A stretch of DNA of 35,396 nucleotides from Hominenteromicrobium mulieris (GCF_020687165.1 NZ_JAJEQC010000018.1); one strand, 5' to 3'; positions 1 to 9,839 are shown, counted from the stretch's first letter. Translations and numbers: made by a program. Notes: generated by a model not told the origin, from the letters alone.

Positions 1-89
1 CTTATTATCCTACATCAGGGGGGATTTTGTCTATTGTCCTGTTTTACTGGTTCTGTTCAAAAGTGAACGGGATTTTTAGCTTCCTGTTA

Positions 90-1265
90 TTACGCGTTCT
101 CTTTAAGCCACTCCACCGCGCAATGCGCCATGCACGCCGCGCCGATGGGGAGGACGCCCTCGTTGAAGACGACCTTCGGGTTGTGCGCGGTGTACTGTCC
201 GCGCTCGTCCATGTAGCCCGCGCCAAGGTACATCATTGCGCTCGGCACACGTTCGGCCACAAGGGCAAAGTCCTCGGAGCCTGTCGCCGAAATGCCGCCG
301 TACGGCGTAAAGTTCGGAATGTTCAGCGCGCCCATGTAGCGCAGCATGTCGTCCGTCACCGATTTGTCGCACACGAGCGGGCACACTTCGGAAAGCGTCC
401 TGATCTCCACTGTCGCGTTATACACGGCAGCCGTGCGCTCCGCCGTCTCGCGCATGCGGCGTACAAGCAGTGCGCGGGCCTTTTTGTCGTTCGTGCGAAT
501 GGTGCCGCGCAGCACGGCCGTGTCCGGGATGATGTTCGCAGCGGTTCCGGCCATAAACTGCCCGATTGTCAAAACGCACGTCTTTGTCGGGTCGCTTTCG
601 CGCGCGATGAGCTCCTGCAAGGCGAGATGAATGTGCACGCCTACGTTGATGGGGTCAATGGCAAGGTTCGGGTTTGCACCGTGCGAGCCGTGCCCGTGAA
701 CCGTAATCTCAAATCCGTCTACGGATGCCATCATCACGCCCGAGTCGTTATACATCACAAAGCCTACGGGCGATTTGCCTGCCGCCACGTGGTACGCGAG
801 CGCCGCATCGACCGGCGGGTTTTCAAGCAATCCGTTTTCCAGCATATCGTGCGCGCCTTCGAATGTCTCCTCCGCGGGCTGGAACATCAATTTCACCGTG
901 CCGCAAAGCGCGTCTTCGTTTTCTTTCAGCATTTTCGCCGCCGTCAGCAGCATCGCCGTGTGCATATCGTGTCCGCAGGCATGAGCCGTTTCGCCGGTGG
1001 GGCAGGCAAACGGCTCGCCGCTCTCCTCTGGCATCGGCAGCGCGTCCATGTCGGCGCGCAGCAAAAGCGTTTTACCGGGCTTGCCGAGTGTCGCTGTCAC
1101 GCCATGTCCGCATTCTGTCGGCTTTAGGCCGTATTCGCGCAGCTTTTCCATCACAAACGCCTTTGTGTTCGGTAGGTTCAACCCCACCTCGGCGCTCTGA
1201 TGAATATGTCTGCGGTTTTGGGTGATCTCGTCTTTCAGTTCCTGTGCCCGTTTCCAAAAGTCCAT
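90..1265 (-). CDS. M20 family amidohydrolase/peptidase (amino-acyl deacylase type)
   Basis: A 391-residue cytosolic metallohydrolase of the M20 amidohydrolase group, which cleaves N-acyl or amide bonds of amino-acid derivatives (hippurate, N-acetyl amino acids, indole-acyl conjugates). The metal-ligand motifs are all present in order: ACGHDMHTA, PAEETFEGA, HGSHGANP in the lid domain, and ATGSEDFA near the C-terminus. Length fits the family. The start at 1265 is chosen because a purine-rich AAAAGGGGAC site precedes it; an in-frame ATG 15 codons upstream has no such site and lies in the terminator. It follows the foldase lipoprotein on the same strand but is separated from it by a terminator. 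The exact substrate cannot be read from the sequence. Confidence 0.9.
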   Translation of the reverse strand: MDFWKRAQELKDEITQNRRHIHQSAEVGLNLPNTKAFVMEKLREYGLKPTECGHGVTATLGKPGKTLLLRADMDALPMPEESGEPFACPTGETAHACGHDMHTAMLLTAAKMLKENEDALCGTVKLMFQPAEETFEGAHDMLENGLLENPPVDAALAYHVAAGKSPVGFVMYNDSGVMMASVDGFEITVHGHGSHGANPNLAIDPINVGVHIHLALQELIARESDPTKTCVLTIGQFMAGTAANIIPDTAVLRGTIRTNDKKARALLVRRMRETAERTAAVYNATVEIRTLSEVCPLVCDKSVTDDMLRYMGALNIPNFTPYGGISATGSEDFALVAERVPSAMMYLGAGYMDERGQYTAHNPKVVFNEGVLPIGAACMAHCAVEWLKENA

Positions 1266-1299
1266 AGTCTTGTCCCCTTTTAAAAAATTTTGTAAGCAA

Positions 1300-1333
1300 A
1301 AAGGCAGCATGAAGCAATACCCATGCTGCCTTT
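1300..1333 (-). terminator. Rho-independent terminator of the foldase lipoprotein gene
   Basis: A perfect 12-bp inverted repeat (AAAGGCAGCATG / CATGCTGCCTTT) with a 10-nt loop. It is followed on the minus strand by TTTTTGC. It sits 10 bp after the stop codon of the gene ending at 1344. A plus-strand T-run also follows, so it could act in both directions. Confidence 0.85.
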
Positions 1334-1343
1334 ATTTTGTGAT

Positions 1344-2522
1344 TTACTCAGCGGAAGATTCAGAAGAAGTCTCACTCGTCTCGGAAGAAGTTTCGGAAGA
1401 TTCCGCACTGCTCTCCTCGGAAGAAGCGCTTTCGTCGCCGCTTTCGGAAGCGACGGAAGACGTGCCGTTCTTCGTGGCATCCGCAAACATAGAGGGCTTG
1501 TAGCGGTTCAGTACCTTCTGGTTCCATTCCACGCCCTCAAAGCTCTGTGCAGCCGCACTGACAGCATCGGCGTATTCGGTATTCTTCAGCTCAAGCAAAA
1601 GCTGCGAGCGGTTGTCACTGCTCTCCAGCAGCGTGTCTTCGTCCTCCTTGATCGGCAGACGGTGCAGAACGATCATGTACTTTGTCGATTCCACGACCTC
1701 CACGTCGCCTTCGTTCATCTCCTTAATCGCAGAGATGAACGCGTCCGGCATGTAGCTTGACTGCATACCGTTTTCGTCCTTGATGCCGGTCTGGTAGGTG
1801 GAGTCCTGCTGTACTTTGAGCGCATAGTCCGTTGCAGCGTCGTTTACGGTCATTGCACCGGATTCGATCTTCGTCTTGTATTTTTCCAGTGTCTCCTTGA
1901 GGTCGGCCTTTTCCTCGTCGGTCAGGTCAACAGATTTATTGTCATCATCCGTCTTCGTCAGCGGCGCAGAGAAATACTCGTAGTCGTAGTAATCGTCCTC
2001 AATGTGCTGGCGCAGCTCGCTTTCCGGCACTTCGTTTTCGCCGCCCTCGCCGTACAGCGCGTTGAAGACCTTAAGGTACATTCTGTTATACTGGGAATAC
2101 GCAATGTCAAAGGAGGTTTTTGCGATGCCGAACTTTTCAAAGCTCGTGCCGAAGTAGTTCCAGTAGCTCTCGGTGGTCTGGAGGCATGTGCTGTAATCCT
2201 CGTCGGTCATTTCAAGGCCCAGACGCTTCATTTCGTTCTGAATATAGAAATACTGGTTCACATACTCATCCGCGCGGTTTTTGATCCACGTCTCGGCCGG
2301 CGTGCCGTCGATTTCGCACTTCAAGACCTCGTCTTCGGTAGAGACCTTGGAAGCCGCTTCATTGTACGCAATGGAGAGGTAGTAAATGTATGCGCCGGCA
2401 GGCAGCTCGGTGTCGTCGTACTTTGCGGACCAGTTCAGATCCTCATCGTAGCAGCCCGCAAGGCTGAAGCACATGGCAACGGCCAAAAGCAGCGCCACGG
2501 TAATCTTTGCGATTCTTTTCAT
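1344..2522 (-). CDS. SurA/PrsA-like foldase lipoprotein
   Basis: A 392-residue exported lipoprotein. The N-terminus is a lipoprotein signal with lipobox LAGC, so Cys-24 should be lipidated and the protein held on the outer face of the membrane. The body is helical, and residues from about 270 contain a divergent segment resembling the parvulin-linked region of PrsA/SurA-like proteins (for example YMIVLHRL). A canonical PpiC active site is not obvious, so chaperone function is more likely than isomerase activity. The last 35 residues are a Ser/Glu/Thr tail, perhaps disordered. Clostridia commonly carry a PpiC-like lipoprotein next to mfd, which supports the call. It has its own promoter in the 95-bp gap behind mfd. 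Confidence 0.7.
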   Translation of the reverse strand: MKRIAKITVALLLAVAMCFSLAGCYDEDLNWSAKYDDTELPAGAYIYYLSIAYNEAASKVSTEDEVLKCEIDGTPAETWIKNRADEYVNQYFYIQNEMKRLGLEMTDEDYSTCLQTTESYWNYFGTSFEKFGIAKTSFDIAYSQYNRMYLKVFNALYGEGGENEVPESELRQHIEDDYYDYEYFSAPLTKTDDDNKSVDLTDEEKADLKETLEKYKTKIESGAMTVNDAATDYALKVQQDSTYQTGIKDENGMQSSYMPDAFISAIKEMNEGDVEVVESTKYMIVLHRLPIKEDEDTLLESSDNRSQLLLELKNTEYADAVSAAAQSFEGVEWNQKVLNRYKPSMFADATKNGTSSVASESGDESASSEESSAESSETSSETSETSSESSAE

Positions 2523-2587
2523 GGTGTTTGTTCCGTACCTTTCTTAAATATTGCGGACAAAATGCCCACAAAGGTTTGCTGTTGTTC

Positions 2588-2616
2588 ATTATACCGCCGA
2601 TACGGCAAAATGTCCA
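2588..2616 (-). promoter_or_regulatory. Sigma-A-type promoter of the foldase lipoprotein gene
   Basis: On the minus strand TGGACA (2611-2616), a 17-bp spacer and TATAAT (2588-2593). The match is 11 of 12 consensus bases, and it points into the gene starting at 2522. Confidence 0.8.
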
Positions 2617-2617
2617 G

Positions 2618-5600
2618 TTATTTTGTAGCGGGTTTCGGCGCTTTCGCGTCCTCATCGCCGCAGAGAACTTTCAAAACGTCCTCCAAAACGGTGAGCGGCG
2701 CCTTGCCGCCCAGCGCCACGCTGATGTACGGGCGGCTGCCGGCGGAGAGCATCACCTTGTTCGGCATACCTTGAATCAGGCGCTTCACGCGCTCCATGTC
2801 AAACTTATCTTTGTAGAGCAGAAGCGCGTTTGCCTGCTGCTTGACTTCCGTAATGCCAAGCTGTGTCGCGCGGTTGCGCAGCAAAGCAATGTCGATAAGC
2901 CCATAAACGCTTTCGGGCGGCTCGCCGAAGCGGTCAATGAGCTCATCCACAACATCGCTCGAATCCTCATACGTTTTAATGTCTGCGATGCGGCGGTAAA
3001 CGTCCAAACGCAGCGCGGTGGAATCGATGTAGCTTTCCGGGATATGCGCCTGCACCTGCATGTCCACGGTGCATTCCTCCACGGGGTTCTCGGGCGCTTC
3101 GCCTTTCATCATGGCCACAGCTTCGTTTAAGAGCTTCAAGTACATGTCATAGCCCACGCTTTCCATGTGCCCGTGCTGCTCACCGCCGAGGATATTGCCT
3201 GCGCCGCGAATCTCGAGGTCGCGCATCGCAATCTTAAAGCCGGAGCCGAACTCCGTAAATTCGCGTATCGCCGCCAAACGCTTCTGCGAAATCTCACTCA
3301 AAACCTTGCCGCGTGTAAACGTAAAGTACGCGTAAGCGCGGCGGGTGCTGCGGCCCACGCGTCCGCGCAGCTGGTGCAGCTGCGAAAGTCCCATGCGGTC
3401 GGCGTTGTCGATGATCAGGGTGTTCGCGTTTGGCACGTCCACGCCCGTCTCAATGATCGTCGTGCAGACGAGCACGTCAATTTCATGCTCCATCAAACGC
3501 CGCCAGACTTCGGAGAGCTCCTGCTCGCTCATTTTGCCGTGGCCGATGCCGATCCTCGCCTCCGGCACGCGCTCGCGAATACCCGCCGCCACGCGCTCAA
3601 TCGATGCTACGTCGTTGTGCAGGTAATACACCTGCCCGCCGCGGCGCAGTTCTTTTTTGATGGCGTCGGAGATGACGCCCGGGTCATATTCCATCACGTA
3701 TGTCTGCACCGGGTGACGGTCGTGCGGCGCTTCTTCAATGACGGACATATCGCGTATACCGGAAAGCGCCATGTTCAAGGTGCGCGGGATCGGCGTTGCG
3801 GAAAGCGTCAGAATATCGGCAGATTTACACACGTCTTTCAGCCGTTCTTTCTGCTGCACGCCGAAGCGCTGCTCCTCGTCGATGATGACAAGGCCGAGGT
3901 CTTTAAACTGCACGTCTTTCGAGACCAGTCGGTGTGTGCCGACGATGAGGTCAATGCTGCCGCGTCTCAGCTTTCTCAGAATTTCGTCCTGCTGACGCGG
4001 CGTGCGGAAGCGGGAGAGCAGCTCCACATCCACGGGGAAGCCCTCCATACGCTTTAAAACGGTCTGGTAGTGCTGCCACGCCAAAATCGTCGTCGGCACC
4101 AAGATGGCGCACTGCTTGCCGGCGGTGATGCACTTAAACGCCGCGCGCAAGGCAACTTCCGTCTTGCCGAAGCCCACATCGCCGCACAGCAGTCTGTCCA
4201 TCGGCGCTTCACGCTCCATGTCGTTTTTAATCTCGTTGATGCAGCGCAGCTGGTCGTCCGTTTCGTTGTATTCAAAGTGCGCCTCAAAATCGTGCTGCCA
4301 TTCGTTGTCTTCGGGGAACGCAAAGCCCTTCTGCTTCATGCGTTGAGCGTATAAAACAATAAGCTCCTTTGCGATGTCCTTTACGGCGGCGCGTACGCGC
4401 GCTTTCGATTTCTGCCATTCCGTGCCGCCAAGGCGGTGCAGCTTTACGCCGGAGTCCTCACGCGGACCGATATATTTCGCAACTAAATCGAGCTGTGTCA
4501 CCGGCACATATAAGGTGTCGTTTTTTGCGTACCGCAGCTTGATGTAGTCCTTCGTGATGCCCTGCATGTCGATTTTGTGGATGCCCTCAAAAATGCCGAT
4601 GCCGTGCGTTGCGTGCACTACATAATCGCCGGGGGTCAGCTCGGCAAGGCTGTAAACGGCCTTGCTGTTTTTGTCCTTTTTTTTCGCTTTCGGCTGGCTG
4701 CCCGCGCTCATGCGCCCGTGCGTGATGAGCGTAAATTTCGCGTTCGGGTATTCAAAGCCTGCGGAAAGCGTACCCGCCACAACGGCTACCGTGCCCGGCG
4801 TGATGGCGGAAAGGCTCTCAAAATAGCCCGCAGGCAGTCCGGCGGCCTTTAAATCTGCCGCCACGTTCATCGCGGCGCGCTCCGTGCCGGCTAAAACAGC
4901 ACAGGCATGCCGGTTGTGCAGCGCAGCCGTCAGGTCTTCGGCCAAAAGCTGCGTGCTGCCGCCCCAAACGGAAAGCTGCCGCACCGTCATGTTCACAAGC
5001 GCCTTTGTCGGCGTGTCGTAAGAGCCGCGTGCAAACGCGTCCATATAAACGCTCGCCGTGTCCTCCGCACGCTTTAAGGCGTATTCATACGTCTCGGTAT
5101 ACATGTCAAGCCCGCGGCACAGCACGCCCTCCGCGAGCAGTCCGCGTACGTCCTCACCCCACTGCCACAGCGTCGTGCGCATGCGTTCCTTTAGTTTCGA
5201 GCCTTCGGAGAACACCAGCAGCGCATCCGTGTCAAAATAATCGAACAGCGTTGCGACTGTCTCGTAAACGAACGTGTAATATTTGTCCATGCACCCAATG
5301 TGCAGGTCGTTTTTCAGTTTATCCGCCTCGCGCAGCAGCACTTCCTTTGCGGCAGGCGCCGCCTTGCCGCGCAGCGTTTTTGCATGTGCCTCGAGTTTTT
5401 TTGCAAGGATACTCATGCTGTCCGGCACGACCTCCACGGCAGGGGAGATGGTCACCTCCGTGATCTGGTCGGTGCGGCGCTGCGTCTCCGCGTCAAAATA
5501 CGAGATGGTGTCGATCTCGTCGCCCCAGAATTCCACACGCACCGGTGCTTTTCCGCCGGGGGAGTAGAAGTCCACAATGCCGCCGCGGCGCGCAAACTGA

Positions 5601-6115
5601 CCCGTGCCGTCAATCTGATCGGCGCGCACATAGCCACAGCGCACCAGCGCCCGCACAATCTCATCCACCGAAATTTCTTGTCCGGCAGAGAGCTTCACCG
5701 TGCGCTCTTTCAGCTTTTTTGGCGGCAGAACATACTGCAATGCCGCGTCGATCGTCGTCACAATGCAGGTGCACTGCCCGGTTTGCAGCAGCGTCAGTGC
5801 TTCGATGCGCTGGCGCTCATATTCATGCGAGCTGCCCTCCGTGTCGCGCAGGCTGAAATCGCGCAGGGGGTAAAACGCAGAAGTCACGCCCATCGCGTTC
5901 AGGTCTTCCAGCATACGCGTCGCTTCCGCTTCGTCGCCCGCAATAAACAGCGCTTTTTTCGACATGGCAGAAAGCAGCGTGTGCAGAATATTTGCTTTGT
6001 GGATGGAAGCCAAACCCGTCACGGCCACCGGCGTCTTGCGCTGCCGCACAGCGTTTTCGATCGCGCGGTATTCCGGCACGCGCCCGAGCGCGTCATTCAA
6101 AAAATTCATACGCAT
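2618..6115 (-). CDS. mfd: Transcription-repair coupling factor
   Basis: A 1165-residue Mfd, the DNA translocase that removes stalled RNA polymerase from lesions and recruits UvrA. The N-terminal UvrB-homology module is visible (GTGQFARRGGIVDFYSPG near residues 170-190). The CarD-like RNA polymerase interaction domain follows (GDYVVHATHGIGIFEGI near 490-510). Next come the superfamily 2 helicase motifs: Walker A GDVGFGKTE near 643, DEEQ near 743, and TLSATPIPRTLNMAL. The C-terminal TRCF domain covers about 1015-1085. Length is normal. The start at 6115 has GAAAGGAAC upstream; a second ATG lies two codons later. It is 25 bp behind pth and probably co-transcribed with it. Confidence 0.98.
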   Translation of the reverse strand: MRMNFLNDALGRVPEYRAIENAVRQRKTPVAVTGLASIHKANILHTLLSAMSKKALFIAGDEAEATRMLEDLNAMGVTSAFYPLRDFSLRDTEGSSHEYERQRIEALTLLQTGQCTCIVTTIDAALQYVLPPKKLKERTVKLSAGQEISVDEIVRALVRCGYVRADQIDGTGQFARRGGIVDFYSPGGKAPVRVEFWGDEIDTISYFDAETQRRTDQITEVTISPAVEVVPDSMSILAKKLEAHAKTLRGKAAPAAKEVLLREADKLKNDLHIGCMDKYYTFVYETVATLFDYFDTDALLVFSEGSKLKERMRTTLWQWGEDVRGLLAEGVLCRGLDMYTETYEYALKRAEDTASVYMDAFARGSYDTPTKALVNMTVRQLSVWGGSTQLLAEDLTAALHNRHACAVLAGTERAAMNVAADLKAAGLPAGYFESLSAITPGTVAVVAGTLSAGFEYPNAKFTLITHGRMSAGSQPKAKKKDKNSKAVYSLAELTPGDYVVHATHGIGIFEGIHKIDMQGITKDYIKLRYAKNDTLYVPVTQLDLVAKYIGPREDSGVKLHRLGGTEWQKSKARVRAAVKDIAKELIVLYAQRMKQKGFAFPEDNEWQHDFEAHFEYNETDDQLRCINEIKNDMEREAPMDRLLCGDVGFGKTEVALRAAFKCITAGKQCAILVPTTILAWQHYQTVLKRMEGFPVDVELLSRFRTPRQQDEILRKLRRGSIDLIVGTHRLVSKDVQFKDLGLVIIDEEQRFGVQQKERLKDVCKSADILTLSATPIPRTLNMALSGIRDMSVIEEAPHDRHPVQTYVMEYDPGVISDAIKKELRRGGQVYYLHNDVASIERVAAGIRERVPEARIGIGHGKMSEQELSEVWRRLMEHEIDVLVCTTIIETGVDVPNANTLIIDNADRMGLSQLHQLRGRVGRSTRRAYAYFTFTRGKVLSEISQKRLAAIREFTEFGSGFKIAMRDLEIRGAGNILGGEQHGHMESVGYDMYLKLLNEAVAMMKGEAPENPVEECTVDMQVQAHIPESYIDSTALRLDVYRRIADIKTYEDSSDVVDELIDRFGEPPESVYGLIDIALLRNRATQLGITEVKQQANALLLYKDKFDMERVKRLIQGMPNKVMLSAGSRPYISVALGGKAPLTVLEDVLKVLCGDEDAKAPKPATK

Positions 6116-6140
6116 AGTAGTGTTCCTTTCGGGGAGCCGC

Positions 6141-6743
6141 TCAGGAATTATAGCGGTTCATCGCCTTGTCCGGCGCGCCGGAGAGGAGCAGCTCCACGGC
6201 GCTCGTTACGTTTTCGGAAACGGTTTTTAGCGTTTTCATCTCGTCATTTGTAAAGCGGGAGAGTACCCAGTCCGCAAGGTCCCAACCTTCGGGCTTGCTG
6301 CCTACACCGATCTTCATGCGCGGGAACAGGTCGCTGCCGCTCAGATAAATGATATTCTTCATGCCGTTGTGCCCGCCTGCACTGCCCTTTAAGCGGATGC
6401 GCATGCGCCCAACGTCAAGCGAAATGTCGTCGAATACAATCAGCGTGCGCTCCGGCGGAATGTGGAAAAAGCTCATCGCTTCCGTTACGGACTGTCCGCT
6501 CAAATTCATAAAGGTGGAGGGCTTTAAAAGTACGGCGCTCTGTCCCGCAATGGTGCCCTTGCCGTAAAGGCCCTTGAATTTCACGCGGCGCACCTCAATG
6601 TTAAAGTGCTCCGCGATGGCGTCCAGCATTAAAAAGCCGGCGTTGTGGCGTGTCATCTCATATTTCGGGCCCGGGTTGCCGAGTCCCACGATCAGCCAGT
6701 CCGCGCCGCCCGAAGTTTGATCGTTTTTAGAAAAAAGCTTCAT
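6141..6743 (-). CDS. pth: Peptidyl-tRNA hydrolase
   Basis: A 200-residue enzyme that releases tRNA from peptidyl-tRNA dropped off the ribosome. The family signatures are present: LIVGLGNPGPKYEMTRHNAGF with the catalytic His, KPSTFMNLSG, FDDISLDVGRMRIR with the catalytic Asp, and GSAGGHNGMKNI. It carries a short N-terminal extension of about 15 residues. AAAAAGGAAC sits before the ATG. It is first in the pth-mfd pair, an order common in Firmicutes. Confidence 0.98.
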   Translation of the reverse strand: MKLFSKNDQTSGGADWLIVGLGNPGPKYEMTRHNAGFLMLDAIAEHFNIEVRRVKFKGLYGKGTIAGQSAVLLKPSTFMNLSGQSVTEAMSFFHIPPERTLIVFDDISLDVGRMRIRLKGSAGGHNGMKNIIYLSGSDLFPRMKIGVGSKPEGWDLADWVLSRFTNDEMKTLKTVSENVTSAVELLLSGAPDKAMNRYNS

Positions 6744-6814
6744 GGAATGTTCCTTTTTACATCAATGTTTTTGTCTTCTTTTTCGCACCGCCCGTTTTCG
6801 GGAATGCCGAAAGG

Positions 6815-6878
6815 CACGCAGAAGCCGCACAGCCGCCGAAAGGGGGAGACCCTTCGCCGCTGCGCTTTTCTCTGCGTG
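6815..6878 (-). other. Long GC-rich hairpin in the pth 5' leader
   Basis: On the minus strand the pth leader folds into one long imperfect hairpin. Outer arms CACGCAG and CTGCGTG enclose a GC-rich interior with an internal GGG/CCC stem. A 14-bp perfect palindrome, GCGGGCATGCCCGC (6888-6901), lies just upstream. No U-run follows, so it is not a normal terminator. It could control mRNA stability or translation; this is inference. Confidence 0.45.
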
Positions 6879-6917
6879 TGTGTTTTTGCGGGCATGCCCG
6901 CTTTTCAAATATATTAT

Positions 6918-6946
6918 ATTATGCCACCCGCAAAAGGGTTTTGCAA
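6918..6946 (-). promoter_or_regulatory. Promoter of the pth-mfd operon
   Basis: On the minus strand TTGCAA (6941-6946), a 17-bp spacer, then CATAAT (6918-6923) preceded by TGG as an extended -10. Transcription would start near 6910, giving a leader of about 165 nt before pth. Confidence 0.7.
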
Positions 6947-7070
6947 GCCTATTTTGTCCGAAAACGCGGGAAAACCCGCCTTAAAAAATCGTTTTGCGGC
7001 GCAAAAATCTGTCTAAAAGAAAAATTCTGCGAAAAATTTCCGAAAACAGACGATTTCTCGAAAAAAGGTA

Positions 7071-7099
7071 TGGAAATTCGCAAATATATTTGGTATAAT
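7071..7099 (+). promoter_or_regulatory. Promoter of ppdK
   Basis: Extended -10 TGGTATAAT, with the hexamer at 7094-7099 and a weak -35 (TGGAAA, 7071-7076) at 17 bp. The leader is about 97 nt and ends in a near-perfect AAGGAGG (7187-7193) ahead of the ATG at 7203. The rest of the 459-bp gap between pth and ppdK holds the pth promoter and leader; I see nothing else in it. Confidence 0.7.
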
Positions 7100-7202
7100 A
7101 GAGTGCGGCGAAACAGTGGATAAGTTTTTTACGCCTTTTTCGCTGAAAAAAATCAGTTAATACTCGGTTTAACCGTGTAAATTTTCAAGGAGGTAGTTTC
7201 CA

Positions 7203-9839
7203 ATGAGCAAAAAGTATGTCTATTTGTTCACAGAAGGCAACGCGAGCATGCGCGAGCTTCTCGGCGGTAAGGGCGCAAACCTTGCTGAGATGACGAACCT
7301 CGGCCTGCCCGTTCCGCAGGGCTTCACCATTTCCACCGAAGCCTGCACCCAGTATTACGAAGACGGCCGCCGCATCAACGATGAGATCCAGGCTGAAATT
7401 ATGGAGTACATTGAAAAGATGGAGCAGATCACCGGCAAGAAGTTCGGCGATCAGGAGAACCCGCTTCTCGTTTCCGTCCGTTCCGGTGCACGCGCATCCA
7501 TGCCTGGCATGATGGATACCATCCTCAACCTCGGCCTCAACGAGGACGTTGTTGAAGTTATGGCTAAGAAGTCCGGCAACCCGCGCTGGGCTTATGACTG
7601 CTACAGAAGATTTATCCAGATGTATTCCGACGTCGTTATGGAAGTCGGCAAGAAGTACTTCGAGCAGCTCATCGACGCGATGAAGGTTAAGAAGGGCGTA
7701 ACGCAGGACGTTGAGCTGACCGCTGACGACCTGAAGGAGCTCGCAAATCAGTTTAAGGCTGAGTATAAGGAAAAGATCGGCGAGGACTTCCCGTACGATC
7801 CGAAGGAACAGCTCATGGGCGCTATCAAGGCTGTTTTCCGTTCCTGGGACAACCCGCGTGCAAACGTCTACCGCCGCGACAACGATATCCCGTATTCCTG
7901 GGGTACCGCTGTTAACGTGCAGATGATGGCATTCGGCAACATGGGCGAGACCTCCGGCACCGGCGTTGCGTTTACCCGTAACCCGTCCACCGGCGAAAAG
8001 GTTCTCACCGGTGAGTTCCTCATGAACGCACAGGGCGAAGACGTTGTTGCAGGTGTCCGCACCCCGCAGCACATTGACCAGCTCAAGGAAGTCATGCCGG
8101 AAGTTTACGAGCAGTTCGTAGGCATCTGCAACACCCTTGAAAATCATTACAGAGACATGCAGGACATGGAGTTCACCATCGAGGACAAGCACCTCTACAT
8201 GCTCCAGACCCGTAACGGCAAGAGAACGCCGGCTGCTGCTCTGAAGATCGCTTGCGACCTCATCGACGAAGGCATGATCGACGAGAAGCAGGCTGTTCTT
8301 ATGATCGAGCCGAGAAACCTCGATGCTCTGCTGCACCCGCAGTTCGACGTTAAGGCTCTTAAGGCTGCTACCCCGGTCGCTAAGGCTCTGGCTGCATCTC
8401 CCGGTGCTGCTTGCGGCAAGATTGTCTTCACCGCTGAAGATGCAAAGGTTTGGAACGAGAAGGGCGAAAAGGTCGTCCTCGTTCGCCTTGAGACCTCCCC
8501 GGAGGACATCGAAGGCATGAAGGCTGCACAGGGCATCCTCACCGTTCGCGGCGGCATGACCTCCCACGCAGCTGTTGTTGCGCGTGGCATGGGCACCTGC
8601 TGTGTTTCCGGTTGCTCCGCTATCACCATGGATGAAGAGAACAAGAAGTTCGAGCTCGCCGGTAAGACCTACCACGAGGGCGACTGCATCTCCATCGATG
8701 GCTCCACCGGCAACATCTATGACGGCCTCATCCCGACCGTTCCGGCTTCCGTCAATTCCGGTGATTTCGGCCGTATTATGGGTCTCGCGGACAAGTTCCG
8801 TCAGATGAAGGTTCGTACGAATGCCGATACCCCGCAGAACGCTATCGATGCAAAGCGCCTCGGCGCAGAAGGCATCGGCCTCTGCCGTACCGAGCACATG
8901 TTCTTCGATCCGGACAGAATCGCAGCTATCCGCGAGATGATCTGCGCTGACACCGTCGAAGGCAGAAAAACTGCCCTTGCTAAGCTCGAGCCGATGCAGC
9001 AGGGCGACTTTGAGAAGCTCTACGAGACCATGGAAGGCGAGCCGGTTAACATCCGTTTCCTCGATCCGCCGCTGCATGAGTTCGTTCCGACCGAAGAAGC
9101 TGACATCGAGCTGCTGGCTAAGTCCACCGGCAAGACTGTCGAGCAGGTTAAGGCAATCATCGCCGGCCTCCACGAGTTCAACCCGATGATGGGTCACCGT
9201 GGCTGCCGTCTGGCTGTCACCTATCCGGAAATCGCAGAGATGCAGACCTCCGCAGTTATCAAGGCTGCGCTGAATGTCTCCGCTAAGCACCCGGATTGGA
9301 ACATCGTTCCGGAAATCATGATCCCGCTCGTTGGCGAAGTCAAGGAGCTGGCATACGTTAAGGGCGTTGTCACTGCAACGGCTGATAAGCTCATCGCAGA
9401 GGCAGGCTCTTCCATGACCTACAAGGTCGGCACCATGATCGAGATCCCGAGAGCTGCTCTGACGGCTGACGAGATCGCGAAGGAAGCAGAGTACTTCTCC
9501 TTCGGTACGAACGACCTTACTCAGATGACCTTCGGCTTCAGCCGTGACGACGCAGGCAAGTTCCTCGGCGCTTACTATGATAAGAAGATCTACGAGAACG
9601 ATCCGTTCGCAAAGCTCGACCAGATTGGCGTAGGCAAGCTCGTTAAGATGGCTTGCGAGCTCGGTAAGTCCACCCGCCCGGACATCAAGCTTGGTATCTG
9701 CGGCGAGCACGGCGGCGACCCGACTTCCGTCGAGTTCTGCCACAACGTTGGCCTCACCTACGTTTCCTGCTCTCCGTTCCGTGTACCGATCGCTCGTCTT
9801 GCTGCGGCGCAGGCTGCCATCCGCAATCCGCGCCAGTAA
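7203..9839 (+). CDS. ppdK: Pyruvate, phosphate dikinase
   Basis: An 878-residue cytosolic enzyme interconverting pyruvate + ATP + Pi and PEP + AMP + PPi. In anaerobic Clostridia it serves PPi-dependent glycolysis and gluconeogenesis. The N-terminal ATP-grasp domain opens with GGKGANLAEM. The phosphohistidine domain carries GGMTSHAAVVARG with His-455. The C-terminal PEP/pyruvate barrel carries LGICGEHGGDP with Cys-833. These match the catalytic layout of the family. Codon use is strongly biased and there is an excellent ribosome binding site, so high expression is likely. A dedicated promoter and two terminators make it a single-gene unit. Confidence 0.98.
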   Translation: MSKKYVYLFTEGNASMRELLGGKGANLAEMTNLGLPVPQGFTISTEACTQYYEDGRRINDEIQAEIMEYIEKMEQITGKKFGDQENPLLVSVRSGARASMPGMMDTILNLGLNEDVVEVMAKKSGNPRWAYDCYRRFIQMYSDVVMEVGKKYFEQLIDAMKVKKGVTQDVELTADDLKELANQFKAEYKEKIGEDFPYDPKEQLMGAIKAVFRSWDNPRANVYRRDNDIPYSWGTAVNVQMMAFGNMGETSGTGVAFTRNPSTGEKVLTGEFLMNAQGEDVVAGVRTPQHIDQLKEVMPEVYEQFVGICNTLENHYRDMQDMEFTIEDKHLYMLQTRNGKRTPAAALKIACDLIDEGMIDEKQAVLMIEPRNLDALLHPQFDVKALKAATPVAKALAASPGAACGKIVFTAEDAKVWNEKGEKVVLVRLETSPEDIEGMKAAQGILTVRGGMTSHAAVVARGMGTCCVSGCSAITMDEENKKFELAGKTYHEGDCISIDGSTGNIYDGLIPTVPASVNSGDFGRIMGLADKFRQMKVRTNADTPQNAIDAKRLGAEGIGLCRTEHMFFDPDRIAAIREMICADTVEGRKTALAKLEPMQQGDFEKLYETMEGEPVNIRFLDPPLHEFVPTEEADIELLAKSTGKTVEQVKAIIAGLHEFNPMMGHRGCRLAVTYPEIAEMQTSAVIKAALNVSAKHPDWNIVPEIMIPLVGEVKELAYVKGVVTATADKLIAEAGSSMTYKVGTMIEIPRAALTADEIAKEAEYFSFGTNDLTQMTFGFSRDDAGKFLGAYYDKKIYENDPFAKLDQIGVGKLVKMACELGKSTRPDIKLGICGEHGGDPTSVEFCHNVGLTYVSCSPFRVPIARLAAAQAAIRNPRQ

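Noticed and set aside
2443..2655. 70-codon frame across the foldase start region
   Set aside because: It overlaps the signal peptide codons of the foldase out of frame and spans its promoter.
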